Assembly (NCBI GenBank): GCA_041744735.1 | Contig: JBGTKH010000078.1 | Location: forward strand, 1-9,555 | DNA: 9,555 bases | Direction of reading: 5' to 3' | Origin: JBGTKH01 sp041744735 | GTDB taxonomy: Bacteria; Planctomycetota; Planctomycetia; Pirellulales; Pirellulaceae | Shown: positions 8,001 to 9,555 of the stretch, in pieces | Layout: each line of letters begins with the position of its first letter | How positions within the stretch are numbered: the stretch's first letter is position 1 | Position numbers and translations under genes: made by a program | Notes under the pieces: model-generated | Seen by the model: the letters and a program-made list of their open reading frames with translations, nothing else | Told to the model about the DNA's origin: nothing | Databases searched by the model: none

Positions 8001-8518
8001 TCGATCAGGTCGTGGTCAACTACTATCTGATGGACATCGAGCTATTGTTCAGCCGCAATCCGTTTGTGCAGCAGTACTCCGGCCAGTTCTCCTACATCCG
8101 TCCCAACGGCACGCAGACCGTGAAGCTGCCGCCGCAGGACAAGACGATGACATTCGAACTGCCCGAACAGTTGCACAACAGCAACGTGCTGGTCGAGATC
8201 ATCGGCGGCGGCCAGACCAAACAGCAGGCGTATTACTCGCACTCGCTGGCCGTGCAAACGATCGAGAACTACGGCCAGCTCCGCGTCACGCACGGCCAAA
8301 CCGGCCAGCCGATTCCCAAAACGTACGTGAAGGTCTTCGCCCAAATGCAAGACGGCACCACGCGGTTCTACAAAGACGGCTACACCGATCTGCGCGGCCG
8401 CTTCGACTACACGTCGCTGAACACCAACGAGCTGGACTTCGTGCAAAAGTTCTCGCTCCTAATCCTCAGCGACACCCACGGGGCCACTGTGCGAGAAGCG
8501 AGTCCGCCGAAACGATAG
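2045..8518 (+). CDS. Giant exported alpha-2-macroglobulin-like protein of unknown function
   Basis: A 2157-aa protein (roughly 240 kDa) with a signal peptide (K2-R3, hydrophobic 4-20, likely cut near G-V-A21) and no C-terminal membrane anchor, so probably periplasmic or surface-exposed. Residues ~47-400 look helical, starting with a Y50-Y53 run. Residues ~425-522 resemble an MG2 domain (D-L-Y-L-K437-N-V, then P501-G-V-Y), and ~523-590 an MG3-like beta domain. Beta-rich segments continue to ~1140 with a Gly/His loop at 1053-1068. A helical block (~1150-1350) contains Y1227-A-C-H-E. A Pro/Ala-rich linker (1366-1393) leads to a charged helix. An Ig-like domain spans ~1580-1710 (V-T-N1622-P, Y-F-Y-F-P1671). 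The C-terminus (~2075-2157) is beta-rich, centred on K2110-D-G-Y-T-D-L-R-G. I see neither a thioester CxEQ motif nor HExxH, so a classical protease trap or metalloprotease is not supported. Two repeat-derived linkers lie at 827-856 and 1512-1542. I recall similar uncharacterised giants in Planctomycetes; structural support, envelope quality control or adhesion are guesses. Confidence 0.9.
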   Translation: MKRIITLVAGLLVGTAALGVAGEIGFVEDFALAPDRTVPLKQLIPGTEDYYYYHCLHLQNTEQFDKVDELLQAWIKRHNYTQRVHEILNRQALLTYHTQPAKSLEYIRSQLGIQFNHQRETIGKPNLPTVLDQKLISRETLSQRAMSRHTNLEGFEDAALDWLVATELSPDRRRHLLSRLDRPDYPNLPKLVVDDLNYQYSGGFGSLGIHGQLLLAQLEECLKLKPDLLNQANFVNTYITKLHPSDDVDWRHDAAAHEAYLDRLWSFVQRLAPVHNSLKAHVLYHRLVLDRSRGIYDKERLMTYIALPRHAGYMNRKYMETEASRRYACDLNADYQGVTLLPPVGDDEPLVRDYLQHLFVKETTTAPYEPFLDDIYLKHLFAETKIINGLGEGEQWYSMLPPEKYQALKERIDIDFAFTNKKVLAAEGPVSLDLYLKNVQTLIVKVFEINTQNFYRENLREIDTDINLDGLVANVETTFEYNDPPLLRVSRHFDFPTLSKPGVYVVDFIGNGKSSRALVRKGTLRHLVRTNTAGHVFTVLDEKNQKLADASLWLAGQQYKADKNGLIAVPFSNQPGRQPIVLSHGELSSLSHFVHEHENYSLSAGIYVDREALLAGKRASIIVRPALYLNGTPVTLSVLEDVRLVITSTDHDGVSSTKEVDDFKLYEDRESLYEFQTPPRLSSIAFALHAKVQNLSRNEKVDVAAAESFALNEIDRTEKIEDLHFAEIAGRYVVDLLGKSGEPKPDRAVKFSLKHRDFREPANVTLQTSAQGRVDLGPLAGITSVTATGPEGTSRTWNLLEDEHTYHHSLHGKAGESLELPYMPTPTASGLASGGREPTGAGQPGADQPANAGRSPSRSDLSLLEVRGDTFVADRFDALSIEAGMLRIGKLPAGDYDLLLKDSGTRVRLCLTAGEVREGYVLGDRRQLELRGAHPLQIQSIEPGQNTILVRLQNATKFARVHVFATRYQPAYPTFPLLSRPTDPEPYSITTAKAETVYLAGRNIGDEYRYIIDRKYASKFPGNMLERPSLLLNPWAIRKTETGEQLAELGESFGGMGSSHGGGGMRGESKGQSVAGLSDFSNLDFLTDASVVLTNLVPDENGVVTIGRDLLGPHQHLHVVAVEPQSTTYRTLSLAEQQADVLDLRLLVGLDPKLHYSQQKQITVVGAKQPFLLSDITTARFQAYDSLQRVYGLYATLSHDANLAEFGFILNWHTMKPDEKQAMYSKYACHELTFFVYKKDPEFFRQSVRPYLQYKKDKTLLDRWLLEENLTEFLQPWNYEQLNVVERILLAQRVEDERAYMSRHVTDLYDLVPPNIDRFNDLFNTALQGRVLDTSDDLGLAGAKREAAAFRLKDGRRELDELAKMPAEPGQSPAAPPPAATPSPAEPSSAAVAEKQKELKKSMESLERRAGVAMDDFFESDKDLRANARQLYRKLDKTQEWVENNYYHLPIAQQNANLVTVNAFWRDYAQHDPAQPFYSTNLTEASRNFTEMMFALSLLDLPFASPPTSDGVAGAESAKPQQSAKPQPQIEDAGASKTPTQPHVVKYDGAQMTLTPGSPLVVFHEEIKEAKDAAAQTPILVSQNFFRHGDRYRFVDNERLDKYVTDEFLVHTVYGCQIVVTNPTSSPQKLDVLLQIPVGALPVLNGQATRSAHIDLQPFNTQTVEYYFYFPGDGKYPHYPVHVSKNGELVANAEPVVLNVVKEPSKIDRESWDYISQFGTEADVLAYLKNNNLHRTNLDKIAFRMHDAPFFRTVTDLLAARHVYQHTLWSYGIKHNVPAAVREYLQHADSFVSQCGSYLESPLLVIDPVVRKTYEHMDYRPLVNSRAHQLGRRRQILNDRFFEQYHRLLDILSHRRQLDDDDRMAVTYYMLLQDRIEEALDFFGRVDAAKLTTRMQYDYFTAYLDLLTDDHKLARGIAAKYANHPVDRWRNAFASVTTQLDEIDGAPVNIVDTEDRTQIQTKLAATEPAFDFTVEAKQVVLNYQSLDQVVVNYYLMDIELLFSRNPFVQQYSGQFSYIRPNGTQTVKLPPQDKTMTFELPEQLHNSNVLVEIIGGGQTKQQAYYSHSLAVQTIENYGQLRVTHGQTGQPIPKTYVKVFAQMQDGTTRFYKDGYTDLRGRFDYTSLNTNELDFVQKFSLLILSDTHGATVREASPPKR
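4525..4603 (+). repeat. In-frame palindromic repeat cluster 1
   Basis: Inside the giant gene, a 9-bp direct repeat GGCCAGCGG (4525-4533 and 4537-4545) is followed by two 16-bp hairpins. The first is GTGGGC-GTGA-GCCCAC (4545-4560) and the second GCCGGC-TAAC-GCCGGC (4588-4603), each with a 6-bp perfect stem and a 4-nt loop. The stretch is read as a low-complexity Gly/Ala/Pro linker, residues 827-856, between beta-type segments. From memory, hairpins of these two types recur between genes in planctomycete genomes; I could not check this. I infer a dispersed repeat captured in frame. Confidence 0.6.
6578..6671 (+). repeat. In-frame palindromic repeat cluster 2 with inverted ends
   Basis: A 94-bp block in the giant gene is bounded by inverted ends GTGGCTGGG (6578-6586) and CCCAGCCAC (6663-6671). 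Inside are a 9-bp stem GCTGGGGCT / AGCCCCAGC (6581-6589 with 6600-6608), a 13-bp direct repeat AGTCCGCGAAGCC at 6591-6603 and 6609-6621 (18-bp period), and a small hairpin GACGC-TGGG-GCGTC (6638-6651). It is translated as residues 1512-1542, a Gln/Ala/Lys/Pro-rich linker in which S-A-K-P-Q occurs twice, just before the Ig-like domain. It lacks any coding capacity of its own, so I infer a non-autonomous repeat element or a tandem expansion maintained as a linker. Confidence 0.6.
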
Positions 8519-8605
8519 GGAGAAGTTCACTTGAATTGATTGCGGAGTAAAGAACCGGCGACTTGATGAACCTTACGAGACTGGGGCTCGGCCAACTTGC
8601 GGGCT

Positions 8606-8633
8606 CTGAAACCGACTAGCGATCGGCTATAAT
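8606..8633 (+). promoter_or_regulatory. Sigma-70-type promoter of the small-protein/HNH operon
   Basis: A perfect TATAAT (8628-8633) is preceded at 16 bp by CTGAAA (8606-8611), which matches four of six bases of TTGACA. It lies about 60 bp upstream of the 134-aa gene and after the end of the giant gene. GATCGG occurs on both sides of the -10 box (8621-8626 and 8641-8646), exactly 20 bp apart, which could be an operator pair or chance. I see no convincing terminator for the giant gene in 8519-8605. Confidence 0.5.
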
Positions 8634-8694
8634 CGAAACTGATCGGTGTTGCATTCCATTCATCGATCGCGGGTCCCACAGGTGTTTCGCTGAT

Positions 8695-9099
8695 ATGCCC
8701 ACAATCCAAATCCAAGCCGATGTGTCGGTTGACGTGCTCGTCAAAGCCGCGGAACAGTTGAGCGAAACGGACTTGCGCCAGCTTACCGCGCACGTACTGG
8801 CAATCCACGCCAAACGCACGGCACCCAGCGTCCCTAGCGAGGAAGCTGAATTACTGGCAAAGATCAACGGGCGAATGTCTTCTCACCTTCAGCAGCGCTA
8901 CGACGAATTGATCGATAAGCGAGATGTGGAATCACTTGATTCAGATGAGCATGACGAGCTTTTGGAGTTGACGAAACAAGCCGAAGCGTTTGATGTCGTG
9001 CGAGTTGAAGCACTAACGAATCTCGCGGCACTGCGCGGATTGACGCTGAGCCAGTTGATGCGGCAGTTACAGATCGACTCTGCGGTCGTCGAGGAGTGA
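8695..9099 (+). CDS. Conserved small helical protein partnered with HNH protein
   Basis: A 134-aa cytoplasmic protein with no signal peptide or membrane segment. It begins with a short beta-like stretch (T3-I-Q-I-Q-A) and then appears almost entirely helical and rich in Glu, Leu and Arg. A central part around residues 61-75 contains Q-Q-R-Y-D-E-L and is followed by acidic S-D-E-H-D-E-L-L-E-L-T, with A-L-R-G-L-T-L-S-Q-L-M near the end. I recall near-identical architecture in many cyanobacterial and planctomycete proteins, usually just before an HNH gene; no function is known to me, and I could not check database labels. The ATG is supported by AGGTG at 8680-8684, 10 nt upstream. The 9-bp gap to the next gene, with that gene's Shine-Dalgarno inside this one, indicates co-translation. 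It may bind or restrain the HNH protein (inference only). Confidence 0.85.
   Translation: MPTIQIQADVSVDVLVKAAEQLSETDLRQLTAHVLAIHAKRTAPSVPSEEAELLAKINGRMSSHLQQRYDELIDKRDVESLDSDEHDELLELTKQAEAFDVVRVEALTNLAALRGLTLSQLMRQLQIDSAVVEE
9091..9096 (+). promoter_or_regulatory. Ribosome-binding site of the HNH gene
   Basis: GAGGAG forms the last two sense codons of the 134-aa gene, directly before its TGA, and lies 12 nt upstream of the ATG at 9109. This supports that start and suggests translational coupling of the two genes. Confidence 0.5.
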
Positions 9100-9108
9100 T
9101 CGCAGCGA

Positions 9109-9531
9109 ATGACGCTTCGTGCAGAAGTCGAACAGCGGGCGCGCGGCCGATGCGAGTATTGCCAAAGTCTGTCGCGCTATTCCACACAGACGTTCGCGTT
9201 GGAGCACATATTGCCGAAAAGTGCCGGTGGAAAGACTTCCTTCGATAATCTCGGACTCGCTTGTCAGGGATGTAACAATCACAAATACAATAAGACGCAC
9301 GCTCCGGATCCCGCTACGAACCACGTCGTGTCGCTCTTCCATCCGCGTCAGAACGCGTGGGAAGAGCACTTCGCCTGGGATGCAAGCTTTGAGCGAATTG
9401 TCGGGCTCACTTCGACAGGCCGTGCGACCGTCGAGGCACTGCAGTTAAATCGCGACGAGCTAATTAATCTTCGCCGCTTGCTCTACGCTGCCGGGGAACA
9501 TCCGCCGGCAGTCAAAGAAACGGATCTGTAA
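9109..9531 (+). CDS. HNH endonuclease-family protein
   Basis: A complete 140-aa protein with a single HNH (beta-beta-alpha metal) nuclease domain. Residues C15-x2-C18 and C52-x2-C55 form the structural zinc site. E32-H33-I-L-P carries the catalytic histidine, N47 in D-N-L-G-L is the middle residue, and N56 with K59 fills the final position. All residues expected for metal-dependent nicking or cleavage are therefore present. The C-terminal half (S75-L-F-H-P-R80, H87-F-A-W90, G99-L-T-S-T-G-R-A) matches a conserved extension that I recall from widespread stand-alone HNH proteins of Cyanobacteria and Planctomycetes. There is no methyltransferase, DNA-recognition domain or intron context, so neither a restriction enzyme nor a homing role is indicated. 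The substrate is unknown. It is transcribed with the upstream 134-aa gene; no terminator is visible in the last 24 bases. Confidence 0.92.
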   Translation: MTLRAEVEQRARGRCEYCQSLSRYSTQTFALEHILPKSAGGKTSFDNLGLACQGCNNHKYNKTHAPDPATNHVVSLFHPRQNAWEEHFAWDASFERIVGLTSTGRATVEALQLNRDELINLRRLLYAAGEHPPAVKETDL

Positions 9532-9555
9532 CTTCTTTCGTGTTGATCGTACGGA

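Noticed and set aside
2045..8518. Classical thioester-containing alpha-2-macroglobulin (protease trap)
   Set aside because: I scanned the translation for CxEQ-type motifs and found none; only macroglobulin-like beta domains are suggested.
8519..8605. Rho-independent terminator after the giant gene
   Set aside because: Only a 4-bp stem (CGAG/CTCG near 8577-8590) is visible and no T-run follows.
9109..9531. Restriction enzyme or homing endonuclease role for the HNH protein
   Set aside because: There is no adjacent methyltransferase, no DNA-specificity domain, and no intron or intein around it; the partner is a small helical protein.

Overview
The window most likely comes from a member of the Planctomycetota, Pirellulales-like. 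The basis is inference: a secreted Cys-type sulfatase, a giant secreted alpha-2-macroglobulin-like protein, moderately high GC, and in-frame palindromic repeats of a kind I recall from planctomycete genomes. No rRNA, tRNA or CRISPR is visible to confirm the taxon.

Layout. Positions 1-379 hold no intact gene, only a short plus-strand frame (99-416) whose first ~35 residues look like the zinc-ribbon start of an IS1-type transposase. A minus-strand sulfatase (380-1816) follows, with signal peptide, CSPSR formylglycine motif and the other sulfatase active-site residues. A 228-bp divergent intergenic region separates it from a plus-strand gene of 6.5 kb (2045-8518). That gene encodes a 2157-residue exported protein with MG2/MG3-like beta domains, long helical segments, a Pro/Ala-rich linker, and a conserved-looking C-terminal beta domain. 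It has no thioester CxEQ motif. Two short stretches of it (about 4525-4603 and 6578-6671) consist of inverted and direct repeats that are read through in frame as low-complexity linkers.

After a 176-bp gap with a good TATAAT promoter comes a two-gene operon. The first gene (8695-9099) encodes a 134-aa helical protein of unknown function. The second (9109-9531) encodes a 140-aa HNH nuclease-like protein with both zinc-knuckle CxxC pairs. They are 9 bp apart, and the ribosome-binding site of the second lies in the last codons of the first.

How they may work together. The sulfatase and the giant protein are both predicted to be exported and could share a control region, but nothing in the sequence proves a functional link. 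The HNH pair has its own promoter and looks like an independent cassette. The best leads for something under-described are the giant thioester-less protein, the repeats domesticated inside it, and the small-protein/HNH pair.
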